NCBI RefSeq assembly: GCF_029382225.1
Contig: NZ_JARLTC010000006.1
Span: 62,001 to 126,000, forward strand
Length of the DNA stretch: 64,000 nucleotides
Source of the DNA: Spongiactinospora sp. TRM90649
GTDB taxonomy: Bacteria; Actinomycetota; Actinomycetes; Streptosporangiales; Streptosporangiaceae
Direction of reading: 5' to 3'
Shown here: in pieces, positions 16,502-24,809 of the stretch
How the letters are laid out: every line of letters begins with the position of its first letter
Position numbering within the stretch: position 1 is the first letter of the stretch
Notes under the pieces: generated by a model
The model's input: the letters and a program-made list of their open reading frames with translations, nothing else
The model's database searches: none
What the model was told of the DNA's origin: nothing
Position numbers and translations under genes: made by a program

Positions 16502-17520
16502 CTCGCGCGCAGCGGCGGGCGCGAGCCCCAGGTGGCCCAGCGCCAGAGCCATTCCAGCGGCCCGAACCGGTAGGCGCGCAGCCACAGCGCCGACCACGCC
16601 CACTGCAGGACGAGGACGGCGGCGGCGATCGCCAGTACGGTCCCGTCCGTCCAGGCGTCCGGGGTCCGGCCGATGGCCAGGCCGATCGCCAGGACCAGCG
16701 CGCTGGCGGACACGTAGTTGGTGAGGGCCATCCGGCCCAGCGGCGCGAAGACGGCCCGCAGCACCGCCCGCAGCGGGGTCCGCAGCAGGAGCAGCAGCCC
16801 GCACACGTAAGCGCCCGCCGTCAGCAGCCCGGCCGTGCCCATGACGCCGGCGAAGCCGGGCGCGGACTCCATCCGCAGTTGCCAGATCGTCACCGGGACG
16901 GCCCCGGCCGCGAAAACCACCGCGAGCACGGCGAGCACGGCGGTTCCCCGTCCGGTCGCTTCGAGCCGGGCGATCACGCCGTACCTGGTGAGCGCCGACC
17001 CCAGCAGGAACAGGCCGGGCAGCAACGCGAGATGCCCGGCGGAGGTCAGCAGCGCGGCGGCCATGAGGACCACGGCGAGCGCCGCCACCGCCCATCTGGG
17101 CAGCCAGGTCGAGGGCAGCAGCACCACCACACCGACGACCGCGTAGAACACCAGGATGTCGCCCTCCCACAGCAGGAAGTGGTGGGCGAGCCCGATGACC
17201 AGCAGCACGGCCAGGCGGCGCAGCAGCAGTGGCCGCGCGCGTGCGCCCCGCCGTCCGGCCGACTCCAGCAGGAGCGAGAAGCCGACGCCGAAGAGCAGCG
17301 AGAAGATCACGAAGAAGCGCTGGTCGACGAGCAGGTGCGGCCACGGGATCCGCGCGTCCGGCGGCGGGGCGTGCACCACGGGAGGGCCGCCGAGGGCGGA
17401 GATCGGCCGGACGTTGGCCACCAGGACCCCGCACAGCGCGAACCCGCGCACGACATCGAGCGCCGCGATCCTAGGCGCGGCGTGATCGGACGTTCGGGAG
17501 GAGTGGACTTGGAATGTCAT
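16498..17520 (-). CDS. DUF418 / YeiB-type integral membrane protein
   Basis: From the ATG at 17520 the protein has 340 residues and begins RIAALDVVRGFALCGV after a short polar leader. It has about eight to ten hydrophobic helices, and its end FGPLEWLWRWATW is the diagnostic C-terminal DUF418 motif. The family is related to membrane acyltransferase-like proteins. Its substrate is not established. No strong ribosome site is visible before 17520. An ATG at 17544 is an alternative, and the frame is open up to 17694. Confidence 0.85.
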   Translation of the reverse strand: MTFQVHSSRTSDHAAPRIAALDVVRGFALCGVLVANVRPISALGGPPVVHAPPPDARIPWPHLLVDQRFFVIFSLLFGVGFSLLLESAGRRGARARPLLLRRLAVLLVIGLAHHFLLWEGDILVFYAVVGVVVLLPSTWLPRWAVAALAVVLMAAALLTSAGHLALLPGLFLLGSALTRYGVIARLEATGRGTAVLAVLAVVFAAGAVPVTIWQLRMESAPGFAGVMGTAGLLTAGAYVCGLLLLLRTPLRAVLRAVFAPLGRMALTNYVSASALVLAIGLAIGRTPDAWTDGTVLAIAAAVLVLQWAWSALWLRAYRFGPLEWLWRWATWGSRPPLRAS

Positions 17521-17640
17521 AGGCACATGCTGGGGAAGCGCCATCCGGCCCGGATCAGGCGAAAGCCCGACTCCATCGACGGCGGTCGGTACTTTCGGCC
17601 GGTACGGCGGGCCCCTGCCCCTTCCTAGCGTGGAAGGCGT

Positions 17641-18105
17641 GAACCTTTCCGCCCGTTCCGCCCGGATCGCCGCAGACGCGGCCCTCGCCGTCATGTTCGC
17701 GGCGGCGCTCGCACGACGTGGGCGCCCACCACATCACCGGGATCGTGCTCGCCGCGCAGGCGGGGCAGATCCTCAACCGCAAGCGGCCGGAGGAGGTGGG
17801 TGATTCCCTGGCCGGGATCGAGGCGGTCGGCTCGGAGGCCCTGGCGGCGACGCGCCGCATGGTCGGGCTGCTGCGCGAGCCGGGCGGGGAGGCGCCGCCC
17901 GTCGCTCCCGCCGACCGCCAGGGAGGCGGAGGTGGATGCGGGCCATCGCCAGGGGCCGGGAGAACCAGGAGATCGCCGCAGGGCTGTTCATCTCACTGAG
18001 CACCGTCAAGGGCCACGTGGCGAGCGTCATGGCCAGGCTGGAGATGCGCAACCGGGTCGAGATCGCCGCCTGGGCCTGGGAACACGGCCTCCCGCACGAA
18101 GCCCC
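17641..18105 (+). pseudogene. collapsed two-component system (histidine kinase fused to response-regulator HTH)
   Basis: A GTG start at 17641 gives a normal kinase-like N-terminus (NLSARSARIAADAAL). At about 17705 the frame jumps to SHDVGAHHITGIVLAAQAG, the HisKA_3 phospho-acceptor helix with the His of the HD motif, which runs to LLREPGGEAPPVAP. At about 17910 it breaks again into PTAREAEV, then with another frame change into MRAIARGRENQEIAAGLF and STVKGHVASVMARLEMRNRVEIAAWAWE, the LuxR-type HTH of a NarL-family regulator. The kinase ATPase domain and the receiver domain are missing. Two out-of-frame deletions of an adjacent kinase-regulator pair explain this. The HTH frame has no stop of its own before the next gene. 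Confidence 0.8.
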
Positions 18106-18124
18106 TGACCTCCGGCAGGGGCGT

Positions 18125-19234
18125 TCAGGCGTGCAGGTCGGTCGCGTCGGCGTCGTGGGCGAGGGTGATGATGCCGAGGCCGGGGGCGGTGGCGGGGATG
18201 ACGTTCGGGCCCTGGTATGCGACGCCGCCCTGCACGGGGGAGCCGGTGGTCCACAGGCCGGAGTCGAGGTCCTGGGGGGCGGTGGCGGGCCCGAGGGCGG
18301 CCGCGAGGGCGGCGGAGGCGGCGACGCCGACGTGGCTTTCCAGCATGCAGCCGATCATCACGCCGACGCCGGAGTCCTCGGCGAGCGCGATCATCCGCCG
18401 GGCCTCGGTGAGGCCGCCGGACTTGGCCAGTTTCACGTTGACCCGGTCGGCCGCGCCGTATCGGATGAGCTGGTGCAGGTCGCGGGTGTTCCACACGGAC
18501 TCGTCGGCCATCACGGGGGTGTCGACCGCGGCGCGGACGGCGGTCAGCCCGTCGATGTCGGCGGCGGGCACCGGCTGCTCCACGAATTCGAGCCCGACGC
18601 CCGCCTCCTCCCAGCGCCGGATCGCGGCGATCGCCTCCTCGGAGTTCCACGCCTGGTTGGCGTCGACCCGCAGGCCGATCTCGGATCCGAGTTCGCGCCG
18701 CAGCAGTTCGACGCCCGCGATGCCGTCCTCGCCCGGGGCGACCTTGACCTTGAGGGTGCGGAAGCCCTCGGCGACGTGCTCGACGGCCCGGTCCAGCAGT
18801 TCGGACGGCGGGCCGGCGGACAGCGTCATGTCGGTCCGCACCGGTTCCTCGTGCCCGCCGAGGAACTCGGCGAGCGACCGGTCGGCCCGCCGCGCCGCGA
18901 GGTCCCACAGCGCGCAGTCCACGGCCGAGCGCGCCGCCGGGTTGCCGACCACGCTGCCCACGACGGCCCGGCCCCAGGAGTCGTGGTCGTCGGCGGACAG
19001 GCCGGTCACCGCGTCGGCGATCGGGCCGAGGACGGCCGCCGCGACGCTCTGTGGACTCTCCCCGGTGGTCCGCCAGTTCACCGCGGCCTCGCCCCAGCCG
19101 CGCCCGCCGTTCTCGCCGGAGACCTCGACCAGCACGGTCCGCAGCCGGTCTGCCCTGCGCACGGCCGTGACGAACGGCCGCACCAGCGGCACGTCCACCT
19201 GGATCACCCGCACCCGCTCGATTCGAGCACTCAC
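18125..19234 (-). CDS. enolase-superfamily dipeptide (L-Ala-D/L-Glu) epimerase
   Basis: The 369-residue protein has the capping domain followed by the barrel with the KxK motif (TLKVKV), metal ligands in RVDANQAW, FVEQP and MADES, and the opposite catalytic Lys in VKLAKSGG. This set places it in the mandelate racemase/muconate lactonising group, most like YcjG/YkfB dipeptide epimerases that act on muropeptide-derived L-Ala-D-Glu. It sits 68 nt downstream of the ROK regulator and sugar ABC genes on the same strand, which would suit recycling of cell-wall fragments. Substrate assignment within the superfamily is uncertain. Confidence 0.82.
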   Translation of the reverse strand: MSARIERVRVIQVDVPLVRPFVTAVRRADRLRTVLVEVSGENGGRGWGEAAVNWRTTGESPQSVAAAVLGPIADAVTGLSADDHDSWGRAVVGSVVGNPAARSAVDCALWDLAARRADRSLAEFLGGHEEPVRTDMTLSAGPPSELLDRAVEHVAEGFRTLKVKVAPGEDGIAGVELLRRELGSEIGLRVDANQAWNSEEAIAAIRRWEEAGVGLEFVEQPVPAADIDGLTAVRAAVDTPVMADESVWNTRDLHQLIRYGAADRVNVKLAKSGGLTEARRMIALAEDSGVGVMIGCMLESHVGVAASAALAAALGPATAPQDLDSGLWTTGSPVQGGVAYQGPNVIPATAPGLGIITLAHDADATDLHA

Positions 19235-19302
19235 GCAGGGCCCCTCCCCGGCGAACAGGCGGCCGACACGTACGGTGACGAAAATTCGCGGAAAGCGATG
19301 GA

Positions 19303-20463
19303 TCAGCTGGCTGCGGAGCCGAGGTGACGATCCACCTGGCCGGGGGCCAGGACGTGTTCGATGACCGCCAGGGCGTTGCCCGAGATCCCGGCGCGGCGGC
19401 CGAGGGAGCTGTTGACGATCTCCAGGTCGCGGGTGGTGTAGGGGAGCGAGCGCCGGTAGATCATCTCCCGCACGCCGGTCAGGTGGTGCTCCCGCGTCTC
19501 GGCCATGTCGCCGGCCAGCACCAGCACGCCGGGGTTGAGCAGGCTGACGGCGGTGGCCAGCACGATGCCGAGGGTGCGCCCCGCCTCTTGGACGGCGGCG
19601 ATGGCGTCGGGGTCGCCCGCCTGGACCAGGCGCACCACGCCGCGGCTGCCGGTCACCTCACGCCCCGGCCGGGACAGGTCGCGGGCGATGGCCCGGCCGC
19701 CGGCCAGCGCGGCGACGCAGCCGCGCGAGCCGCACGTGCACACCCGTTCGTCGTCCTCGCGGATCCGCACGTGGCCGATGCTGCCCGCGGCGTTCTCGAC
19801 GCCCCGGTAGATCCGCCCGTCCAGCACGATGCCCGCGCCGATCGCGGTGGAGACCTTGACCAGCATCAGGGAGCGGGTCGCGCGCCACGAGCCCCACCAC
19901 TCGCCGAGGGCCATGGCCGTCGCGTCGTTCTCCACCAGGACGGGCACGTCGAACGAGCCGCGCAGAACGTCGGCGATCGGGTAGTCGTCCCAGCCGGGCA
20001 TCAGGAAGGACCGCAGGACGCGGCCCGAGTCGTGATCGACCGACCCCGGCACCGCGATCCCGACGCCGCACACCTCGGACGGCAGGCGCCCGGCCTTGTC
20101 CAGCAGCCGGTGGAACACCTCGCACACCCAGCCCAGCACCCGTTCCGGGCCGCTGCCGATGTCGATCTCGGCGTGCTCCTCCGCGATGGGCTCGGCCCAC
20201 ATGTCGCAGAGCGCGACCGTCGCGTGCTCGGCGCCGAGGTCGGCGACCAGCACGAGCCGGGCGGCCGGGTCGATCTCCAGCACGGACGGCGGGCGCCCGC
20301 CGCCGGAGTGGCCGGTGCCGGACTCGCGGATGTAGCGGGCGGCGATGAGCCGGTCCACCCGGTCGCTGATCGTCGAGCGGGACAGGCCGGTGTACTCGAT
20401 CAGCTCCCGGCGGGTCCGGCATCTGCCGTCCCGGATCAGCCGCAGGATCTGGCCAGGTGACAG
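19303..20463 (-). CDS. ROK-family transcriptional regulator, start codon unclear
   Basis: The C-terminal 350 residues are a ROK domain: an ADLGAEHATVAL phosphate-loop remnant, GVGIAVPGSVD, VLVENDATAMALGE and the zinc cluster CTCGSRGC. The winged helix lies upstream in the same frame (RTRRELIEYTGLSRSTISDR), but between the permease stop TGA (20472-20470) and the GTG at 20358 there is no ATG, GTG or TTG. The CTG at 20463, preceded by a GAGAGAGG purine stretch, could start it as MSPGQILRLIRDG. Otherwise a frameshift has occurred. Starting at 20358 would lose the DNA-recognition helix. It probably represses the adjacent ABC sugar genes. Confidence 0.82.
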   Translation of the reverse strand: MSPGQILRLIRDGRCRTRRELIEYTGLSRSTISDRVDRLIAARYIRESGTGHSGGGRPPSVLEIDPAARLVLVADLGAEHATVALCDMWAEPIAEEHAEIDIGSGPERVLGWVCEVFHRLLDKAGRLPSEVCGVGIAVPGSVDHDSGRVLRSFLMPGWDDYPIADVLRGSFDVPVLVENDATAMALGEWWGSWRATRSLMLVKVSTAIGAGIVLDGRIYRGVENAAGSIGHVRIREDDERVCTCGSRGCVAALAGGRAIARDLSRPGREVTGSRGVVRLVQAGDPDAIAAVQEAGRTLGIVLATAVSLLNPGVLVLAGDMAETREHHLTGVREMIYRRSLPYTTRDLEIVNSSLGRRAGISGNALAVIEHVLAPGQVDRHLGSAAS

Positions 20464-20469
20464 CCTCTC

Positions 20470-21351
20470 TCACCCCTTCTCGGCGCCGGCGGTCAGGCCC
20501 TCGGTGAGCAGCCGCTCACCGGCGAAGAACAGAATCACGATCGGGAGGGTCAGCACCACGGACCCCGCCATCAGTACGGTAGTCGGAATCTCGATACTCC
20601 CGGCAAGTTGGGACAGACCCAGAGAAACCGTCCAACTCTCCCGCCGCTCCACCAAGAACAGCAGGGCGAACAGGAACTCGTTCCAGGCGATCATGAAGAT
20701 GTAGAGGGCGGTCGCCATCAGCGCGGGAGTGGACAGCGGGAGCGTCACCCGCCAGATCGTGGCCAGCCGTCCGCACCCGTCGATCGCCGCGGCCTCCTCG
20801 ACGCTCGCGGGCACCGTCTCGAAGTGAGAGCGCAGCATGTAGACCGTCACCGGCACGGTCTGCGAGATGTATACCAGCACCAGCCCGGGCAGCGACCCGC
20901 GCAGCCCGGCCATGGTGAAGAAGACGAACAGCGGGATCGCCGTGACGATCGCCGGGAACAGGTAGACCGCCAGGAACAGGAAGTGCACCTGACGCCGCCC
21001 GAAGAACCGCAGCCTGGCCACCGCGTACGCCCCCGGGATCGACACGGCCAGGGTCAGCGCCACCGAGGCCGTCGCGACCAGCGCGCTGTTGCGCATGAAC
21101 ACCAGGAAGCCCTGCCCGCCGGACTCCTCAGGCGTCAGCACCTCGCGGTAGGTGTCCAGGGTGATCCGGGACGGCAGCAGCCGCCCCGGGTTCAGGATCA
21201 GGTCCTGGACGTCGCGCACCGAGAGCGTGACCATGTACAGGAACGGGAACGCGGTGGCCAGCACCAGCCCGCCGATCACCACCCACCGCAGCACGCCGAA
21301 GACCGCCCGCTCGGCCCGGTCGCGCGTCCACGGACGGCGGCTCGCACTCAC
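20470..21351 (-). CDS. CUT1-type sugar ABC permease (MalG-like)
   Basis: The GTG at 21351 overlaps the preceding permease stop (GTGA). The 293-residue protein has six hydrophobic helices and the EAA loop EEAAAIDGCGRLATIWRVTLP, which contacts the ATPase. The end FAGERLLTEGLTAGAEKG is typical of MalG-like subunits. It forms a heterodimeric channel with the gene upstream. No ATPase gene is present in the cluster, so a shared ATPase of the MsiK type encoded elsewhere is likely. Confidence 0.93.
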   Translation of the reverse strand: MSASRRPWTRDRAERAVFGVLRWVVIGGLVLATAFPFLYMVTLSVRDVQDLILNPGRLLPSRITLDTYREVLTPEESGGQGFLVFMRNSALVATASVALTLAVSIPGAYAVARLRFFGRRQVHFLFLAVYLFPAIVTAIPLFVFFTMAGLRGSLPGLVLVYISQTVPVTVYMLRSHFETVPASVEEAAAIDGCGRLATIWRVTLPLSTPALMATALYIFMIAWNEFLFALLFLVERRESWTVSLGLSQLAGSIEIPTTVLMAGSVVLTLPIVILFFAGERLLTEGLTAGAEKG

Positions 21352-22298
21352 GTCTCCTCCCTGGCGAAGAACCGCAGGTAGATCGCGAGGAAGACGACCA
21401 GCACCACGGCCAGCACCAGCGCCTGGGCGGCGGCCGCGCCGATGTCGTCGCGCGCGGTGAGCAGGTCGTAGACCCGCACGCTGACCACCTCGGTGCCCGC
21501 GCCCCCGCCGGTCAGCAGATAGACGTCGTCGAACTTGTTGAAGGTGAACACGAAGCGCAGCACCGCCAGCAGCGCGATGACCCGCCCCAGTTGCGGCAGG
21601 ACGACCGAGCGGAACCGCTGGCTGGGCGTCGCGCCGTCCACCAGCGCGGCCTCCTCCAGGTCGCGGGGCAGCGCCTGCAGCCTGGCCAGGATGAACAGGA
21701 AGGCGAACGGGAAGTACCGCCACGCCTCGAAGGCGATCACGGTGAGCAGGGCCAGCGGCACGTGCACGCCCAGGAACGTCGCGTCGCCGTCGGTGAGGAA
21801 CGCGATCGGCTCGCGCCAGCCGAGCAGCCGGGCGCCGAGCGCGTTGGCGATGCCGTACTGCGGGCTGAGCATGACCTCCCACACATAGGTGACGGCGACC
21901 ACCGGGGCGACGTAAGGGAGCAGCATGGACGCGCGCACCAGGGAGCGCCCGCGGAACGGGCCGCGCAGCGCCAGCGCAGCCACCAGGCCGAGCCCGATGG
22001 ACAGGAAGGTGCCCGCCACGGTGTAGACCAGCGTGGTGATCAGCGAGGCCCAGAATCCCGGCTCGGAGACCACGTAGGCGAAGTTGTCCAGCGTGTAGTG
22101 CCCGAAGATCCCGGTGTAGCGGATGTTGATGAGCCGCGCGCTCTGGAAGGCCAGCATGATCGACCAGGCCAGCGGTACGACCACCACGACCAGCGTGATG
22201 ACCAGTGTGGGGGAGATCAGGGCCAGGCCCGCCCGCGCCTCCTGCCGCCGCAGCGTGCGGGGACGGCGCGCCGCGCGCCCGCCGGTCGCGCCCGTCAT
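21348..22298 (-). CDS. CUT1-type sugar ABC permease (MalF-like)
   Basis: The ATG at 22298 overlaps the binding-protein stop (ATGA) and gives 316 residues. Six helices follow an Arg-rich N-terminus. The EAA loop is LEEAALVDGATPSQRFRSVVLPQ. This is the partner of the permease encoded immediately downstream. Tight overlaps on both sides show that binding protein and both permeases are translated as one unit. Confidence 0.93.
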   Translation of the reverse strand: MTGATGGRAARRPRTLRRQEARAGLALISPTLVITLVVVVVPLAWSIMLAFQSARLINIRYTGIFGHYTLDNFAYVVSEPGFWASLITTLVYTVAGTFLSIGLGLVAALALRGPFRGRSLVRASMLLPYVAPVVAVTYVWEVMLSPQYGIANALGARLLGWREPIAFLTDGDATFLGVHVPLALLTVIAFEAWRYFPFAFLFILARLQALPRDLEEAALVDGATPSQRFRSVVLPQLGRVIALLAVLRFVFTFNKFDDVYLLTGGGAGTEVVSVRVYDLLTARDDIGAAAAQALVLAVVLVVFLAIYLRFFAREET

Positions 22299-23653
22299 TC
22301 CCGCAGGCCCCGTTTGACGGTCTCGACGTCGCGCTGCGCCTGCGCCGCCGCCTGCTCCGGGGTGAGCGTGCCCGCCACCAGGGCGCTGAGCGCCCTGGGC
22401 ACCGGCAGTTCGCCCATCATCGCGCCGACGAGCCTGCCCTGCCCCTGCGGGATGCCCCACCTGGAGAAGGTGTCGGGACTGGCCATCAGCGCGTCGAGCA
22501 CGGACTCCGGGTAGAGGTCGGCGAGCGGCCTCTTGGCGTCCACGCCGGTCGGCGCGCGCTTCCACGCCTCCTCGAACCCCTTGCGCACCGGGACCTTGCC
22601 CTCGGGGGCCATGCCGAACCAGCGGACGTAGCCGTCGCTCATCATGTAGGAGACGAAGGCGCGGGCGGCCTTGGTGTCCGCCTCCCTGGTGACGGCCCAG
22701 GAGACGATCTCGCCGTACTGCGCGGGCCGTCGCGCGTCCGGGCCCTTCAACGCGGTGACCACGCCGGTGTTCGCGGCCAGGAACATCGGGTCGCTCCGGC
22801 ACCGCGGGCAGCTCGGCAGCGCGTCGCGGCGCAGCCCGGCCAGCTCGTCCAGGATGAAGGACGACCAGATGGTGCACGCGGCCCGCCCGGCGAAGTAGGT
22901 CGCCCGCGTGCTGTCCACGTCCTGTTTGCCGGGCACGGAGTACTTTCTGGCCAGGTCGGCGTAGAAGCGGAACGCCCGCACGCACGCGGGGCTGTCCAGC
23001 GCCACCCGGCCGGCCCCGTCGATCAGCTCGCAGCCGTTGGCCAGCGCGACGTGCTCGAAGCTCTGCGCGGTGAAGGTGTCGCGGGGGGCGACGGCGAGCG
23101 TGATGCCCGCCAGCTCGCCCCGGTCCAGCCTGCTCGCCGCGGCTTGGAGCCGCTCGTAGGTGTCGGGGGGCGCCAGCCCGGCCTGCTTGTAGAGGTCAGA
23201 GCGGTAGAGGATCAGTTGGGCCCACGCGTCGCTGGGTACGGCCAGCAGCCTGCCCCCCGAGGTGACCAGCTCCAGCGCCCGCGCCGAGAAGGTGTCCCGG
23301 CCCAGGGCCGTCACGACCGCGTCCGGCGTCTCGCGGTCCAGCAGCCCCGCCGCCTCCAGCTCGCGCACCGAGGCCAGCGGGAGCGCGCCGATCACGTCGG
23401 GCAGATCACCGGCCGCCGCGGCCGAGGTGACGATCTGGCTGAACTGGTCCTCGGCGATTCCGACGAGGTTCACCCTGACGCCGGTCTTCCTGGTGAAATC
23501 GGCGAGGATGGCCCGCTGCGCGGCCATCCGGTCGGGCAGGTTCTCCTCGGTCCACACGGTGATGCCCCCACCGCGGTGCTCGCCGCCGCCGCAGTTCACC
23601 AGTGCTCCTGTCAGGACCAGGGAGGCGAGTACGGCGGCCGTCCTTTTCGGCAT
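22295..23653 (-). CDS. extracellular solute-binding lipoprotein (family 1)
   Basis: The ATG at 23653 follows GAGGA by 8 nt and gives 452 residues. A GTG at 23668 is in frame but has no ribosome site. The signal sequence ends in a lipobox-like LVNC, so the mature protein should be lipid-anchored outside the membrane. The rest shows the sugar-binding pattern (ITVWTEENLPD, then FSQIVTSAAAAGDLPDV). It feeds the two permeases downstream. The ligand is not clear. The ROK regulator and dipeptide epimerase in the same cluster hint at amino-sugar or muropeptide compounds. Confidence 0.92.
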   Translation of the reverse strand: MPKRTAAVLASLVLTGALVNCGGGEHRGGGITVWTEENLPDRMAAQRAILADFTRKTGVRVNLVGIAEDQFSQIVTSAAAAGDLPDVIGALPLASVRELEAAGLLDRETPDAVVTALGRDTFSARALELVTSGGRLLAVPSDAWAQLILYRSDLYKQAGLAPPDTYERLQAAASRLDRGELAGITLAVAPRDTFTAQSFEHVALANGCELIDGAGRVALDSPACVRAFRFYADLARKYSVPGKQDVDSTRATYFAGRAACTIWSSFILDELAGLRRDALPSCPRCRSDPMFLAANTGVVTALKGPDARRPAQYGEIVSWAVTREADTKAARAFVSYMMSDGYVRWFGMAPEGKVPVRKGFEEAWKRAPTGVDAKRPLADLYPESVLDALMASPDTFSRWGIPQGQGRLVGAMMGELPVPRALSALVAGTLTPEQAAAQAQRDVETVKRGLRE

Positions 23654-23777
23654 GGACTCGGTCCTCACGTCGATGTTGTGCGGTAACTACCCCCGGTGGA
23701 GAGAGGCGCGCGCCGACGTCTGGAGCTTTCGACTTATGTCTGATTCAAAAGCGAGTATGGTGTTGGTAGAACCAGTA

Positions 23778-23795
23778 ACTCAAGAACTTTTGAGT
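23778..23795. promoter_or_regulatory. inverted repeat in the divergent promoter region
   Basis: ACTCAA and TTGAGT flank GAACTT. It is AT-rich, lies 125 nt upstream of the binding-protein gene and 200 nt upstream of the divergent isomerase, and is a candidate operator for the ROK protein of the cluster. The rest of 23654-23994 holds no gene, but the 11-mer GGAACCGCCTG occurs twice, at 23839 and 23879, exactly 40 bp apart. Confidence 0.4.
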
Positions 23796-23994
23796 GATCA
23801 GAAAGCATAAGTACCAGTGTGTGACATTTCAGGTGCCGGGAACCGCCTGTGAACCAGGTTGTCAGCGTCAAAGATCCCGGAACCGCCTGCCGGGGCGCCG
23901 ATCCCCATCTCAGCAGGCGATTAGCCGCCGCGAACGGTCTTTACCAAGAAGGCTCAGGTCGTCCTCCAGTTCCCCTCAAGGAGCCTCGCCACCC

Positions 23995-24795
23995 ATGAGC
24001 ATGAGAATCACCTGCCAGGAGCAGCTCATCCCCGGCCGCACCCTGCAGGAGAAGCACGCATTTGCGGTGCGGGCGGGCTTCGACGGCATCGAGCTGCGCG
24101 GCAAGGGCGGCCGTCACTTCGAGTCCCGGCTGCCGGAGCTGGAGCGCGCCAAGGCCGACGGCGTGGTGATGCCCACGGTCTGCGTGGAGATGGATCACTT
24201 CATCGGCGACTTCTCCGCCGAGCGCCGGCGCGACGCGATCGACAACCTCGCCTCCCAGCTCACGGTGATCGCCGAACTCGGCGGTCTCGGCGTGCTGACC
24301 CCGGCCTCCTGGGCGCAGTTCTCGCGCCGCCTGCCGCCGTTCGAGCCGCCGCGCTCGCCGGCCGACGACCGCGCGGTGCTGCTCGACGCCCTGACCGAGC
24401 TGGGCGAGCACGCCGCCGAACTGGGCGTGCTGATCATGCTGGAGCCGCTCAACCGCTACGAGGACCACATGGTCAACTCGATCGGCCAGGCGGTCGACCT
24501 CTGCCGGGCGACCGGGCTCGGCTCCGTGCGCGTGGCCGCCGACACCTACCACATGAACATCGAGGAGGACGACCCCTGCTCCTCGCTGGCGGAGGCGGCC
24601 CCTTACCTCGCGCACGTGCAGGTCAGCGAGTCCAATCGGAACCAGCCGGGCACCGGGCACCTCGACTGGCCCGCGCTGCTGGCCACCCTCGACGCCATCG
24701 GCCACCAGGGCGACCTGGCCCTGTCCGGCGGGCTGCGCGGCGAGCCGGAGACGGTGCTCCCGCAGACGGCCGCGTTCCTCAGAAAGTTCCTATGA
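23995..24795 (+). CDS. sugar phosphate isomerase/epimerase-like TIM-barrel protein
   Basis: The ATG at 23995 follows AAGGAG by about 10 nt and gives 266 residues. Features are those of the xylose-isomerase-like barrel: GFDGIELRGKGG at the second strand, the metal ligand Glu in MLEPLNRYEDH, the Asp and His in AADTYHMNIEE, and HVQVSESNRNQPG toward the end. Members isomerise or epimerise ketoses, inosose or hydroxypyruvate. The exact substrate cannot be told. It is 14 bp upstream of the GH63 gene and divergent from the ABC importer, so it may act on the same imported or released sugar. Confidence 0.85.
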   Translation: MSMRITCQEQLIPGRTLQEKHAFAVRAGFDGIELRGKGGRHFESRLPELERAKADGVVMPTVCVEMDHFIGDFSAERRRDAIDNLASQLTVIAELGGLGVLTPASWAQFSRRLPPFEPPRSPADDRAVLLDALTELGEHAAELGVLIMLEPLNRYEDHMVNSIGQAVDLCRATGLGSVRVAADTYHMNIEEDDPCSSLAEAAPYLAHVQVSESNRNQPGTGHLDWPALLATLDAIGHQGDLALSGGLRGEPETVLPQTAAFLRKFL

Positions 24796-24809
24796 TCCCT
24801 TAGGAAGCC

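Noticed and set aside
20470..21882. 470-residue frame for the MalG-like permease
   Set aside because: The N-terminal 177 residues overlap the other permease out of frame. The GTG at 21351 overlapping the upstream stop fits the family.
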